This document shows, one piece after another, positions 18,001-27,074 of a DNA stretch of 32,113 nucleotides. The notes beneath the pieces are model-generated. The model searched no databases. It worked only from the letters and a program-made list of their open reading frames with translations, and was not told where the DNA came from. Position numbers and translations under genes: made by a program. The DNA comes from Gordonia polyisoprenivorans NBRC 16320 = JCM 10675 (GTDB lineage Bacteria; Actinomycetota; Actinomycetes; Mycobacteriales; Mycobacteriaceae), in contig NZ_BAEI01000021.1 of NCBI RefSeq assembly GCF_000241325.1, positions 1-32,113 on the forward strand, read 5' to 3'. Every line of letters begins with the position of its first letter. Positions within the stretch are counted from its first letter, which is position 1.

Positions 18001-18214
18001 GGCGGGGGGTGTCCTTTCGCATGGACGTCGATGATGACGATGATGCCCCAAGGGGATGCACCGATGGGCGAGGTCGACGTCTTCGTCTCGAACGTCTCCA
18101 GACCGTCACCGGCAGCACTTCTCTCGACGTCCGACTCGGCATAATCGGTAGTCCTGCCGGTTCGGTCGCTGTCGCAGTGGTCGAGCCGAACCGCCATCGC
18201 GAGAGGACATCGGT

Positions 18215-18715
18215 GTGGCCGCCACCCCAGCCGTCGCCGCGCTCACCGCGCAGTCGATACCCCATCGCCTGCACCGCTACCGCCACGACCCGCGAACCAC
18301 CGCCTACGGCGCCGAGGCCGTCGACGTGCTCGGCGCGGCCTTCGGGGTGGTTGCCGAGCAGATCCTCAAGACGTTGGTCATCGAGTTGTCCGGCACGCGC
18401 TCGGGTCTCGCGGTGGCCGTCGTGCCCGTGCCGCGCTCGTTGTCGCTGAAGGCAGCGGCCGCCGCCCTCGACGCCGGGCGCGCGGTGATGGCCGACGCCA
18501 AGGCGGTCACCCGGAGCACGGGGTATGTCCTCGGCGGGGTCTCCCCCATCGGACAGCGCACCACCCTGCCGACCGTCGTCGACGAGTCGGTTCTGCGGTG
18601 GCCACACGTGTGGTGCAGCGCCGGACGCCGGGGACTCGAGGTGGAGGTGGCCCCCGCGGATCTGATCGCGATCACCTCGGCGGTGACCGCCGACATCTGC
18701 GCCGCCGCGGGCTGA
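18215..18715 (+). CDS. YbaK/EbsC-type aminoacyl-tRNA deacylase
   Basis: A 166-residue protein of the YbaK/ProX editing fold. Family marks include AFGVVAEQILKTLVIE (the conserved Lys of this family is probably Lys52) and GYVLGGVSPIGQ (about 103-114). Such proteins hydrolyse mischarged tRNAs, for example Cys-tRNA(Pro). The GTG at 18215 is used because GAGAGGA lies 7 nt upstream. It is divergent from gadB across 214 nt, and the SRAP gene follows by 46 nt on the same strand. Confidence 0.9.
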   Translation: MAATPAVAALTAQSIPHRLHRYRHDPRTTAYGAEAVDVLGAAFGVVAEQILKTLVIELSGTRSGLAVAVVPVPRSLSLKAAAAALDAGRAVMADAKAVTRSTGYVLGGVSPIGQRTTLPTVVDESVLRWPHVWCSAGRRGLEVEVAPADLIAITSAVTADICAAAG

Positions 18716-18761
18716 CGGTCACGCCGCCCGGGCCCTGGCGCACTGCGGTAGACATGACGTC

Positions 18762-19511
18762 ATGTGCGGACGTTATGCGGTGACCACGGACCCGGCGAAA
18801 CTCGCTGCCGAGATCGACGCGGTGAACGAGGTGCCGGTTCCGCTGGACGCCGCGGCGGGCACACCGGGGTCACCGGGGCCCAACTACAACGTCGCGCCGA
18901 CCACGACGGTGATGACTGTCGTCAAACGGCACGACCACGATGATCCCGACGACGACCCGCGACTGCGCGTGCGGGCCATGCGGTGGGGGCTCGTCCCGGC
19001 GTGGGCCAAGGAGGTCGGCAAGGGACCGCTGCTGTTCAATGCCCGCGCCGAAACCGCCGGGGAGAAGAGTTCGTTCCGGGCGTCGGTGAAGTCGCGACGC
19101 TGCCTGGTCCCGATGGACGGTTGGTACGAGTGGAAGAAGGGCCCGCCCGACTCCAAGGGCAAGCCGACCAAGGTGCCGTTCTTCATGTCACCGGTCGACG
19201 GAACCCGGTTGTTCATGGCCGGCCTCTGGTCGGTGTGGCACGACCGTACCGACGACGCGGCGCCGCCGCTGCTGAGCTGTTCGATCCTGACGACCGACGC
19301 CGTCGGCGATCTGCGCGAGGTCCACGATCGGATGCCGCTGATCATGCCCTACGACAACTGGGGCGCGTGGCTCGATCCCGACCACCGTGCGCCGGATACT
19401 CTTTTCGCGCCGCCGAGTGCCGACGTCGCGGCCGCGATCGCGATTCGTGAGGTGTCACCGCTGGTGAACCGGGTGGCCAACAATTCCCCGGAGCTCCTGA
19501 ACCCGGTGTGA
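18762..19511 (+). CDS. SRAP/YedK family abasic-site protein
   Basis: A 249-residue SOS-response-associated (SRAP, HMCES/YedK) protein. It starts MCGRY, with Cys2 as the residue that forms the thiazolidine link to abasic sites after Met removal. The other active-site residues are visible: Asn93 in FNARAE, Glu123 in GWYEWK, and His188 in EVHDRMP. It shields abasic sites in single-stranded DNA during replication. It corresponds to Rv3226c but lies on the opposite strand relative to sigH. A weak TAGACA 7 nt before the ATG could be a leaderless -10 box; a perfect TGACGTCA palindrome covers 18755-18762. Confidence 0.95.
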   Translation: MCGRYAVTTDPAKLAAEIDAVNEVPVPLDAAAGTPGSPGPNYNVAPTTTVMTVVKRHDHDDPDDDPRLRVRAMRWGLVPAWAKEVGKGPLLFNARAETAGEKSSFRASVKSRRCLVPMDGWYEWKKGPPDSKGKPTKVPFFMSPVDGTRLFMAGLWSVWHDRTDDAAPPLLSCSILTTDAVGDLREVHDRMPLIMPYDNWGAWLDPDHRAPDTLFAPPSADVAAAIAIREVSPLVNRVANNSPELLNPV

Positions 19512-19529
19512 GGCCCCGCGCCCGGTGGG

Positions 19530-20564
19530 TCAGTTGTCGGGGACCAGCACCGCCGCGCCGTCGAAACGTCCGGCCTTCAGGTCGGCGAGGGCGGCGTCGG
19601 CCCGCGACAGCGGGTAGGTGTGGGTGGTGGCGGTGATCCCGTACTCCTCGACCAGCCGCAGGAATTCGCGACCGTCGCCCCGGGTGTTGGCCGTCACCGA
19701 GCGGATCTCCTTCTCATAGAACAGCTCTCGCTCGTAGTTGAGAGCCGGGATGTCGCTGAGGTGGATGCCGGCGATGGAGAGCACCCCGCCGCGGTCGAGG
19801 GCCCGCATCGCCACCGGCACGAGCTCACCCACCGGGGCGAAGGTGATCGCGGCATCGAGCGGTTCGGGCGGGGCGTCGTAGGCATCGACCGCGGAGACCG
19901 CACCCAACGACAGTGCCAGCTCGCGCGCCTGCTCCCCCCGCGTCATCACATGCACCCGCGCACCCTGCGCGATGGCGATCTGCGCGGCGAGATGCGCGCT
20001 GCCACCGAATCCGTAGAGCCCCAACCGACCTCCGGGCGGCAGCGACGCCCGCATCAGCGCGCGATAGCCGATGATGCCGGCACACAGCAGCGGGGCAAGG
20101 GTCACATCGTCGACGCCGCCGGGCAGGTGATAGGCGAAATCGGCGGGTACGGTGGTGAATTCGGCGTAGCCGCCGTCGACATCCCAGCCTGTGTAGGTCG
20201 AGTTCGGGCAGAGGTTCTCCGCGCCGCGAACACAGTAGCCGCAGGTGCCGTCGGTGTGGTGGAGCCAGGCGACGCCCACGCGGTCGCCGACCGCGTATCC
20301 CTGTGCGCCGGCGCCGAGTCCGACGACCTCGCCGACCACCTCGTGGCCCGGGGTCACCCCGACCCGGTGGACCGGCAGATCACCTTCGCAGACGTGCAGG
20401 TCGGTGCGACACACCCCGCACGCACGCATCCGGACGAGCAGCTCACCGACACTGGGTTCGGGGATCGGCTTGTCGACCGGCTGCAGCGGTCCGGGGCGAT
20501 CCGAACTGTCGTGGTCCGACCCCGGGTCGATCGGCGCAGGTGTGGTGACGGCCCATGCACGCAT
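19530..20564 (-). CDS. zinc-dependent alcohol dehydrogenase
   Basis: A 344-residue medium-chain dehydrogenase. Catalytic zinc ligands are Cys52 in CGVCRTDLH, His74-Glu75 in PGHEVVGEV, and Cys161. The nucleotide loop GFGGSA (185-190) belongs to the Rossmann domain. The structural zinc lobe has Cys108, Cys111 and Cys119, but the position of the usual first Cys (TDGTCGYC) is Asp105. The ATG at 20564 follows the monooxygenase stop by 2 nt; a GTG at 20570 would overlap it as GTGA. It probably oxidises a primary alcohol or reduces an aldehyde in one pathway with the monooxygenase. It is convergent with the SRAP gene. Confidence 0.92.
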   Translation of the reverse strand: MRAWAVTTPAPIDPGSDHDSSDRPGPLQPVDKPIPEPSVGELLVRMRACGVCRTDLHVCEGDLPVHRVGVTPGHEVVGEVVGLGAGAQGYAVGDRVGVAWLHHTDGTCGYCVRGAENLCPNSTYTGWDVDGGYAEFTTVPADFAYHLPGGVDDVTLAPLLCAGIIGYRALMRASLPPGGRLGLYGFGGSAHLAAQIAIAQGARVHVMTRGEQARELALSLGAVSAVDAYDAPPEPLDAAITFAPVGELVPVAMRALDRGGVLSIAGIHLSDIPALNYERELFYEKEIRSVTANTRGDGREFLRLVEEYGITATTHTYPLSRADAALADLKAGRFDGAAVLVPDN

Positions 20565-20566
20565 GC

Positions 20567-22063
20567 TCACACAGTAGGCGCCATCCGGTACTCGTAGGCG
20601 TCGAGTGGGAATCTGCCCATCTCCCGCAGGGTGGTCAGCGTCGACGTGGGGCGCAGCAGCGCCGCCTCCCCCTGGTGGTTGAAGTAGTAGCTCCGTGAAC
20701 TCGCGCAGTCGCCGCGGTAGAAGACCGACGAATCGAGCTTGTCGGTGACCTCGTCGAGGAACTGCGCATTCGCCTGCTCGGTGACCTCGAAGGTTGTCGC
20801 CCCGCGTCGTTTCAGCTCGCCGAAGAGCCGCCCGATGTGGATCATCTGGCCTTCGATGGTGGTGAAGTATGACAACCCGCTGTAGGAGTAGGGACTGTTG
20901 AGCGACAACAGATTCGGGAATTTCGGCATGGTCAGCCCCTGGTAGGCCTGGAATCGGCGGGTCCGCCACCAGAGCCCGAGCTCCACGCCGTCACGTCCGA
21001 CGACCGGGAAGGCGGGAAAGTTGCTGTCCCACAGATCGAATCCGGTGGCGAGGACGAGGGTGTCGATCTCGGTGCGCCGACCGTCGCCCGCGACGATGGC
21101 GTCGGGTTCCAGGTGGCCGATCCCATTCGTCTCGAGGGTGACATTGTCGCGGATGAACGACCGGAAGTAGCTGTTGGAGAACGTCGGTCGTTTGCATCCG
21201 AAGTCGTAGTCGGGGGTCAGGGCTCGACGCAACGCCGCGTCGGGGACCTGCGCCCGCAAGTGCGCCCGTGCCAGCAGCGCGGCACCCTTGTTGCCCGGTT
21301 TGGCCTGGCGGAAGTGCAGCACGCCGACCACCATGAGCAGTTCCAGCGCTGCCGTGTTCGCCAGGCGTGCCGCGCGTTGCACCAGGGGCACCCGGGCGAA
21401 CAACTGCTGCACCGGCTTCGGGATCGCCATGTCGAGCTTGGGCACCACCCAGATGGGAGTGCGCTGGAAGACGGTCAGGTGGCGTGCGACCCGCGCCGCC
21501 TCGGGGATCAATTGCACCGCGGTCGCACCGGTTCCGATCACCGCGATGCGCTTGTCGGTGAGGTCGGCGGAGTCGTCCCAGTCGGCGGTGTGCAGGATCG
21601 TGCCCTCGAAGGAGTCGATCCCCGGGAAGTCGGGGATGTGGGGTTGGGAGAGGAAGCCGGTGGCGGTCACCAGATACCGGCACGTGCGTGCCGTGCCGTC
21701 ATCGGTGTGCACCACCCAGAACTGTTGCTGCTCATCCCATTCGGCGGACTCGACGCTGACGCCGAACTCCATGTGCCGTGTGAGATCGTAGGTGTCGGCG
21801 ACGTGCGTCGCGTAGCGTTTGAGTTCGGGGCCCGGCGCGAACAATCGCGACCAGTAGGGGTTCGGCGCGAACGAGTACGAGTAGGTCACCGAGGCGATGT
21901 CGACGGCCAGGCCCGGGTAGTGGTTCACATGCCAGGTGCCACCGAGGTCGTCCTCGCGTTCGAGGATTGCGAGGTCGTCGATGCCGAGACGTCGGAATTC
22001 GATGGCCGCCCCGAGCCCACCGAATCCGGCGCCCACGATGATCACCTCGTGATGTGGTCGCAT
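20567..22063 (-). CDS. flavin monooxygenase, Baeyer-Villiger/FMO type
   Basis: A 498-residue NAD(P)H/FAD enzyme. FAD site GAGFGG at 11-16, then [11 protein letters not shown] (41-51). The BVMO fingerprint FxGxxxHxxxW appears as [11 protein letters not shown] (152-162) followed by Asp rather than Pro. The NADPH site is GTGATA (177-182). Another family mark is ATGF near 134-137. It probably inserts oxygen into a ketone or oxidises a heteroatom; substrate unknown. The ATG at 22063 has a strong AAGGAGG RBS. It is coupled to the alcohol dehydrogenase, as in alkanone catabolism, but no esterase or lactonase adjoins. A dyad at 22110-22136 may be an operator. Confidence 0.93.
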   Translation of the reverse strand: MRPHHEVIIVGAGFGGLGAAIEFRRLGIDDLAILEREDDLGGTWHVNHYPGLAVDIASVTYSYSFAPNPYWSRLFAPGPELKRYATHVADTYDLTRHMEFGVSVESAEWDEQQQFWVVHTDDGTARTCRYLVTATGFLSQPHIPDFPGIDSFEGTILHTADWDDSADLTDKRIAVIGTGATAVQLIPEAARVARHLTVFQRTPIWVVPKLDMAIPKPVQQLFARVPLVQRAARLANTAALELLMVVGVLHFRQAKPGNKGAALLARAHLRAQVPDAALRRALTPDYDFGCKRPTFSNSYFRSFIRDNVTLETNGIGHLEPDAIVAGDGRRTEIDTLVLATGFDLWDSNFPAFPVVGRDGVELGLWWRTRRFQAYQGLTMPKFPNLLSLNSPYSYSGLSYFTTIEGQMIHIGRLFGELKRRGATTFEVTEQANAQFLDEVTDKLDSSVFYRGDCASSRSYYFNHQGEAALLRPTSTLTTLREMGRFPLDAYEYRMAPTV

Positions 22064-22109
22064 GTGCCCTCCTTCGCGAGGTCACGCGCCCGGGAGGTCA
22101 CCGCGACCA

Positions 22110-22136
22110 TTACCTGTTACCAGGCTTCACAGTAAC
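22110..22136. promoter_or_regulatory. dyad upstream of the monooxygenase-dehydrogenase operon
   Basis: TTACCTGT (22110-22117) and ACAGTAA (22129-22135) form an imperfect inverted repeat, with GTTAC (22116-22120) and GTAAC (22132-22136) as an alternative pairing. It lies about 50-70 nt upstream of the start, as expected for an operator over a promoter. No regulator gene adjoins. Confidence 0.4.
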
Positions 22137-22157
22137 CCACATCACCCTGGGAGGTCA

Positions 22158-23345
22158 TCAGGGGATCGGCGACCCGTCGTAGAGCACGTCGAAGAACTGG
22201 GTGGCCACCAGGGTCTCGCCCTTGACCCGGTTGATGCCGAGCTGTTTGCGATACGCCAGCACATGCTGCAGCGACAACGCCGAATACAGCAGTGGCAGAT
22301 GATCTTTGCGCTGCTCGTACACGCCCTTCGCGCCGCGCGAGGCGCGCAGGTCCGCACGGGCACGACTCGGGTGCATGAGGGCGTCACGGATGACTGCGGC
22401 CCGGATCATCTTCTTGCGGCCCTCGGGCACGACGACGAGCTCACCGGGATCGAACAGCGCGGTGTCGAACTCCTCGGCGGTGGCCAGCGTGCACCCGGCG
22501 GTCGGGCGCGGGTTGCACTCGACCATGTGGTGCACCCCGTCGTCGGTCATCAGGTAGTCGAAGCTCAGTTGTCCGTGCCAATTCAGTTCGCGTGCAATGC
22601 GTTGCGCGGTTTCCAGCGACTGCGGCGAATCCACCGACCGGAAGACCACGCCCCCGCGGTTGTCGATCGCGAGCGGGTGTTCGTAGCAAGAATGCAGGAC
22701 GACCTCGCCGTGGTGGACCACACTCCAGCTGCAGCGGTCGACGCCGGCCAGGAATTCCTGGACCAGCCAGGGGTCCTCGGGGGTGGGCGTGATGTCGTCG
22801 AGGTCGGTCTCGCCGGCGAGCGGTCCGGTGTTGGTGGCGATGTCGAGACCGCCGCGCCCGAAGGCCGCCCGAGCGAACCAGTGATCCCAACGGCCGGTCG
22901 CGGCACGCAGTTCCGCCGGGCTCGTCGCGGTGATCGTCTCGGCGACGGGTAGGCCCAGCCGCGCGCACAGTTCGGTGAAACCAACCTTGTCGTGCACCAT
23001 GCGCAGGGTGTCGAAGTCGGGGAAGAACAACTCGACGTCGCGGCCGTCGGCGAGCTGATCTCGATGCCTGGCGAGATAGAAGACGTCCTCGAACATCGGC
23101 AGCAGCCAGTTGATCCGCTCGGAGTCGAGAATCCCCGCGATGGCGTCGACGTAGGCCTGGGTTTCCTGGGTGGGTGCGGGCACCACCATGTGCTTGCTCG
23201 CGCCCCGCGAATGGTTGCCCGGGGCCGATCGGAAGGTGTCGGTCGCAACGACGAACCGGCCCGTCTCCCCCAGCTTGTGGATCTCGTCGACGGCGAAGGG
23301 CATCCGGGACGTGGTGACGAGGATTCTGGGATCGACAGGCGCCAT
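22158..23345 (-). CDS. ATP-grasp ligase of unknown substrate
   Basis: A 395-residue protein of the carboxylate-amine/thiol ligase superfamily. The pre-ATP-grasp region (about 8-115) is followed by the ATP-binding hinge WLVQEFLAG (193-201) and the metal and phosphate site SFDYLMTDDG...MVECNPRPTAG (261-284, with Glu276, Asn278, Arg280 in the ExNPR motif). It is a single-module protein, unlike carbamoyl-phosphate synthase, and resembles amino-acid ligases or PylC-type enzymes only in general form. The ATG at 23345 has TACCGT 6 nt upstream. It is divergent from an MFS transporter, which may export its product. Confidence 0.85.
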   Translation of the reverse strand: MAPVDPRILVTTSRMPFAVDEIHKLGETGRFVVATDTFRSAPGNHSRGASKHMVVPAPTQETQAYVDAIAGILDSERINWLLPMFEDVFYLARHRDQLADGRDVELFFPDFDTLRMVHDKVGFTELCARLGLPVAETITATSPAELRAATGRWDHWFARAAFGRGGLDIATNTGPLAGETDLDDITPTPEDPWLVQEFLAGVDRCSWSVVHHGEVVLHSCYEHPLAIDNRGGVVFRSVDSPQSLETAQRIARELNWHGQLSFDYLMTDDGVHHMVECNPRPTAGCTLATAEEFDTALFDPGELVVVPEGRKKMIRAAVIRDALMHPSRARADLRASRGAKGVYEQRKDHLPLLYSALSLQHVLAYRKQLGINRVKGETLVATQFFDVLYDGSPIP

Positions 23346-23351
23346 GCCACG

Positions 23352-23357
23352 ACGGTA
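23352..23357 (-). promoter_or_regulatory. -10 box of a probable leaderless ATP-grasp transcript
   Basis: On the minus strand TACCGT ends 6 nt before the ATG at 23345, and no Shine-Dalgarno sequence precedes that codon. It supports this start over in-frame codons further upstream. Confidence 0.45.
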
Positions 23358-23453
23358 GTGCACCGACGGTTCGCCGAGTGGATACTCCGGTCCGACCGCC
23401 ACCGCGCATCACGTCGGTGAGCGCACGCCATCGGGGATACGCTGTGGAGGGTC

Positions 23454-24719
23454 ATGGCTTCCCACACACCGACTCCCGGTCCCGGCGGAGGAGATCCGCG
23501 TCCCCCGACGCGCCGCACACTCGGTGCGGGATCGGCGTTCGCCGCCGCCGTCGCCGCGTTCGCCGTGGTGATGATGGGCACCACGCTGCCGACGCCGCTC
23601 TACGCGATCTATGGCGCCGAATTGGGCTTCGGCGTCACGACCACGACGGTGATCTTCGCCGTCTACGCCGCCGGGGTCATTGCGGCGCTCATCGTGTTCG
23701 GCCGCTGGTCCGACGTCATCGGCCGACGGCCGCTGTTGCTGGCGGGCGTCGTCATCTCCGCGATCAGTGCCGTCGTCTTCGTCACCGCGGGCGGGCTGGC
23801 CGAGCTCCTGGCCGGGCGCGTCATCTCGGGGCTGTCGGCGGGTATCTACACCGGCACCGCGACGGCGGCGGTGATCGAACTGGCCCCGCGATCCTGGCAG
23901 TCGCGCGCTCCGGCGATCGCCACCGCCGCGAACATGGGCGGGCTGGGACTCGGCCCGCTGGTGGCGGGCATTCTCGCCCAGTACGTCCCCGCGCCCCTGC
24001 ACACCGTCTTCGTGGTCGACCTGGTGGCGCTCGCCGTGGTCGGGGTGGCGATCTGGTTCGTCGCCGAACCCGCACGGCTGCGGCCGGGGGCCCGGCTGGG
24101 CGTGCAACGGCTGTCGGTGCCACCGCAGGTACGCGAGGTCTTCACCGGGCCGGCGATCGCGGCCTTCGCCGGGTTCGCCGTCCTGGGCACCTTCACCGCG
24201 GTGGCGCCGTCATTTCTCGCCAAGGTGATCGGCATCGACAATCATGCCGCCGCCGGGGCACTCGTCGCGGTCCTACTCGCGTCGTCGGCGACCATTCAGA
24301 TCCTCGGGCGCCACGCGCCCACCGGTGCGGCGCTGATCACCGGGTGCGCGACGCTCGTCGTCGGGGTGGCTGTCCTGGCCTGGTCACTGGCCGCGGCGTC
24401 GCTGACCCTGATGATCGTCGGTGCGGTGATCGCCGGTGCCGGGCAAGGTATTTCGTTCAGCAAGGGCATGGCGGCGGTGGTCGCGGCGAGCCCACCGGAC
24501 CGGCGCGCGGAGGTGACGTCCACCTATTTCGTCGTCGCCTACATCGCGCTGTCGGTCCCGATCATCGGGCAGGGCATCGCCGCGGCCCACTGGGGTCTGG
24601 TGACCGCCGGGATCGCCTTCGACGTCGGGGTCGGGGTGCTGTGCGCGGTCGCGATGGTTCTCATCGCCGTGGCGTTGCACCGGGGCCGAACGGCCGGGCG
24701 GGACTCGGCCACATCCTAG
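23454..24719 (+). CDS. MFS transporter, probable exporter
   Basis: A 421-residue major facilitator protein with about 12 hydrophobic segments starting at residue 25. Motif A is present in the first cytoplasmic loop as GRWSDVIGRRP (82-92). The segment AGRVISGLSAGIYTGTATA (about 119-137) fits helix 4 of proton antiporters, and GLGLGPLVAG resembles the antiporter motif C region, both of which suggest drug- or metabolite-export rather than uptake. The ATG at 23454 follows GGAGGG with short spacing. It is divergent from the ATP-grasp gene (108 nt between starts) and convergent with malQ. Confidence 0.9.
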   Translation: MASHTPTPGPGGGDPRPPTRRTLGAGSAFAAAVAAFAVVMMGTTLPTPLYAIYGAELGFGVTTTTVIFAVYAAGVIAALIVFGRWSDVIGRRPLLLAGVVISAISAVVFVTAGGLAELLAGRVISGLSAGIYTGTATAAVIELAPRSWQSRAPAIATAANMGGLGLGPLVAGILAQYVPAPLHTVFVVDLVALAVVGVAIWFVAEPARLRPGARLGVQRLSVPPQVREVFTGPAIAAFAGFAVLGTFTAVAPSFLAKVIGIDNHAAAGALVAVLLASSATIQILGRHAPTGAALITGCATLVVGVAVLAWSLAAASLTLMIVGAVIAGAGQGISFSKGMAAVVAASPPDRRAEVTSTYFVVAYIALSVPIIGQGIAAAHWGLVTAGIAFDVGVGVLCAVAMVLIAVALHRGRTAGRDSATS

Positions 24720-24773
24720 GTCTCACCGCCGGGGCGCGCCGTCATCCACGGACGTCATCACCCGAGAAAGCCC

Positions 24774-26942
24774 TCACCACAGGAAGTCATCGTCCTCGCG
24801 AGATCCACCCCCGACGCCCGCGTCCTCGAGCGCGGCCACCAGCGAGGCGAACCGCGCGTTCGACGGCAGGTCCTCGACGAGCACCGGATGCAGCTCGTCA
24901 TCGGCGAGGGGGATACACCAGTTGGGATATTGATCGCCGTCGGTGCCGGGCTGGTTCTGGATGCGCCGTTCCCCGACCGCGTCCACCAGCGCCACCCCCA
25001 ACAGCAGTGACGGGCTCGCCGCGATGAGTTGGTAGAGAGCGTTGATCGTCCGTGGATCGGTCAGCGGGATGTCCGGTGACCACAGGCCACGCTCGATCGC
25101 CAGCGCGAGGATCGCGTCGCGGTCGCGTTCCTCGCGGGCCCGGTCGTCGTCCTCGCTCTCGGTGAGCAGTCCGAGTTCGGCCCGCAGGGTGATGTGGTCG
25201 CCGGCGAGATAGCCGACCGTCGGTGGCAGATCGTGGGTGGTGACCGAGGTCAGACACAACTCCCGGTACTCCTCGGGCGGAATGGGCGCGTACTCACCGT
25301 GCTCGAACCACAGGATCGAGCAGCCGAGGATGCCGCGCGCGGCCAGCGTGTCCTGCACCGTCTTCTCGAACACGCCGAGGTCTTCGCCGATGACGACGGC
25401 CCCGGCGCGTTGTGCCTCCAGCGCGAGGATCCCGATCAACGCGTCGTGGTCGTAGCGGACGTAAGTGCCCTCGGCCGCGGATCGTCCCTCGGGAATCCAC
25501 CACAGCCGGAACAGACCGAGGATGTGGTCGACGCGCAGACCACCGGCGTGGCGCAGCACGGTGCGCAGCATGTCTCGATACGCCGCATATCCCGACTCGG
25601 CGAGTCGTCGCGGATGCCACGGTGGCTGATTCCAGTTCTGGCCTTGCTGATTGAAGCCGTCCGGCGGTGCGCCGACCGTCGCACCGGTGGCGAGGACCTC
25701 GCCGAGGGACCACACGTCGGCGCTGTCGCGACCCACTCCGACGGCGAGGTCGGCGATGATGCCGATACGCATTCCCGCCGCCAGTGCGGCGTGCTGGGCC
25801 CGGGCGAGTTGTTCGTCGCAGATCCATTGCAGCCACGTGTGGAACTCGATGCGTCCGGCCAGCCGTCGGCGCTCGGTCTCGACGAAGACCGGATCACCGA
25901 GTTTGTCGGACCACGCCGGACTGTCCCGCCCGTATTCCTCGACCAGCGCGCACCAGGTGGCGAAATCACGCAGGCCGGCGCCCTCACGACGACGGAACTG
26001 CCGGTACGCTGCGGCACGCGCCGCTCGCAGCGGAACCGCGTGCAGCAGCTCCAGCGCGGTCAGCTTTGCACGGAAGGCCTTGTTGCGCTTGATCTTCTTC
26101 GTCGAGAGGTCGTCGGCGACGAAACCCCTGGCGAGTTTGTCGACACGTTTGCGGTCGGCCTTGGGCAGATCGACGTACTCCGCGATGTCGGTGATCGCGA
26201 TGTAGAGGGGATTGACGAATCGGCGGGTCGCCGGCAGATACGGCGAGTTCTCGATCGGGGGCACCGGCTGCGCGGCGTGCAGCGGGTTCACCTGGACGAA
26301 GTCGGCGCCGTAGGTGCTGGCCGTCTCGGCGGCGATCTCGGCGAGGTCGGCGAAGTCACCGACTCCCCATGACCGTGCGGAGCGCACCGAATACAGCTGC
26401 AGCGCCGTCCCCCAGCGCTGCTCACCGCGCAGGGCGTCGGCGGTTCTCAGTCGCCGAGGCGTCACGATCAACGGCGCCGTCGCCGTGCTCCCGCTGATCT
26501 CGTCGGTGACCGAGATCGTGTGATAACCCGGCGAGAGTCCTTCCGGGACTGCGAAACTCGCACGTCCGGTGAGCACGCCGTCGACGGGGCGCGGTTCCCA
26601 CCACACGTCGAGTTGTACCGGGCGCACCCGGTCTCCGGCTTCGGTGGTGACCTCGACGTCCACGGGATTGCCGTGAGGCACATGGACCCAGAACACCGCG
26701 GCGTCGCCCTCGGTGACCACGGTGACCGGCGGCACCAACGTGCGCCAGTCGGCGATCTCGGCGTCGGCGAGGGCGGCGTCGATCTCCGCGTCGGTGTCGG
26801 CGGCGATACCCATCGCCCCCAGCACCGCGCGCAGGGTCACCGCACTCACCTCGTGTTCGGCGGAGTCCCATCCCACATAGCTGGTCGCCACACCGGTGCG
26901 GCGCGCCAGCTCGGCCAGTCGTTGCCCTACCGAATCGGTCAC
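24774..26942 (-). CDS. malQ: 4-alpha-glucanotransferase (amylomaltase), long actinobacterial form
   Basis: A 722-residue GH77 enzyme that transfers alpha-1,4-glucan segments between maltodextrins. An N-terminal domain of about 165 residues (beta-sandwich MalQ_N type) precedes the catalytic barrel. The likely nucleophile is Asp472 in GLRVDHILG, the acid/base Glu520 in VIGEDLGVF, and the third carboxylate Asp571 in TTHDLPPT. ENSPYLP (231-237), with SPY, is a GH77 acceptor-site mark, and the GFNQQGQNWNQPPW loop (429-442) is typical. The GTG at 26942 is used; its RBS is weak. It stands alone, without other glycogen or maltose genes, and is divergent from the cysteine hydrolase gene. Confidence 0.96.
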   Translation of the reverse strand: MTDSVGQRLAELARRTGVATSYVGWDSAEHEVSAVTLRAVLGAMGIAADTDAEIDAALADAEIADWRTLVPPVTVVTEGDAAVFWVHVPHGNPVDVEVTTEAGDRVRPVQLDVWWEPRPVDGVLTGRASFAVPEGLSPGYHTISVTDEISGSTATAPLIVTPRRLRTADALRGEQRWGTALQLYSVRSARSWGVGDFADLAEIAAETASTYGADFVQVNPLHAAQPVPPIENSPYLPATRRFVNPLYIAITDIAEYVDLPKADRKRVDKLARGFVADDLSTKKIKRNKAFRAKLTALELLHAVPLRAARAAAYRQFRRREGAGLRDFATWCALVEEYGRDSPAWSDKLGDPVFVETERRRLAGRIEFHTWLQWICDEQLARAQHAALAAGMRIGIIADLAVGVGRDSADVWSLGEVLATGATVGAPPDGFNQQGQNWNQPPWHPRRLAESGYAAYRDMLRTVLRHAGGLRVDHILGLFRLWWIPEGRSAAEGTYVRYDHDALIGILALEAQRAGAVVIGEDLGVFEKTVQDTLAARGILGCSILWFEHGEYAPIPPEEYRELCLTSVTTHDLPPTVGYLAGDHITLRAELGLLTESEDDDRAREERDRDAILALAIERGLWSPDIPLTDPRTINALYQLIAASPSLLLGVALVDAVGERRIQNQPGTDGDQYPNWCIPLADDELHPVLVEDLPSNARFASLVAALEDAGVGGGSREDDDFLW

Positions 26943-27074
26943 GACTGCATCGTCTCATCGTCGGGGTCGTGGCGCTCGGGTTGCCGAGGACGCCGCCGAG
27001 GACTTGAATCAAGTGTGGCGTAGCTCACCCGGTGAGTTCGCCTGCATCTGTACCGCCCCGAGTGAGGAATCCCC

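Noticed and set aside
16594..18144. A 516-codon frame antisense to gadB
   Set aside because: It is longer than gadB but is the complement of a full PLP enzyme with all motifs intact; its own translation is rich in Arg, His and Gln without domain signs.
23378..25027. A 549-codon frame on the plus strand over the MFS transporter
   Set aside because: It is a +2 shadow, Arg- and Gly-rich, with no hydrophobic pattern, while the other frame encodes a clear 12-helix transporter.
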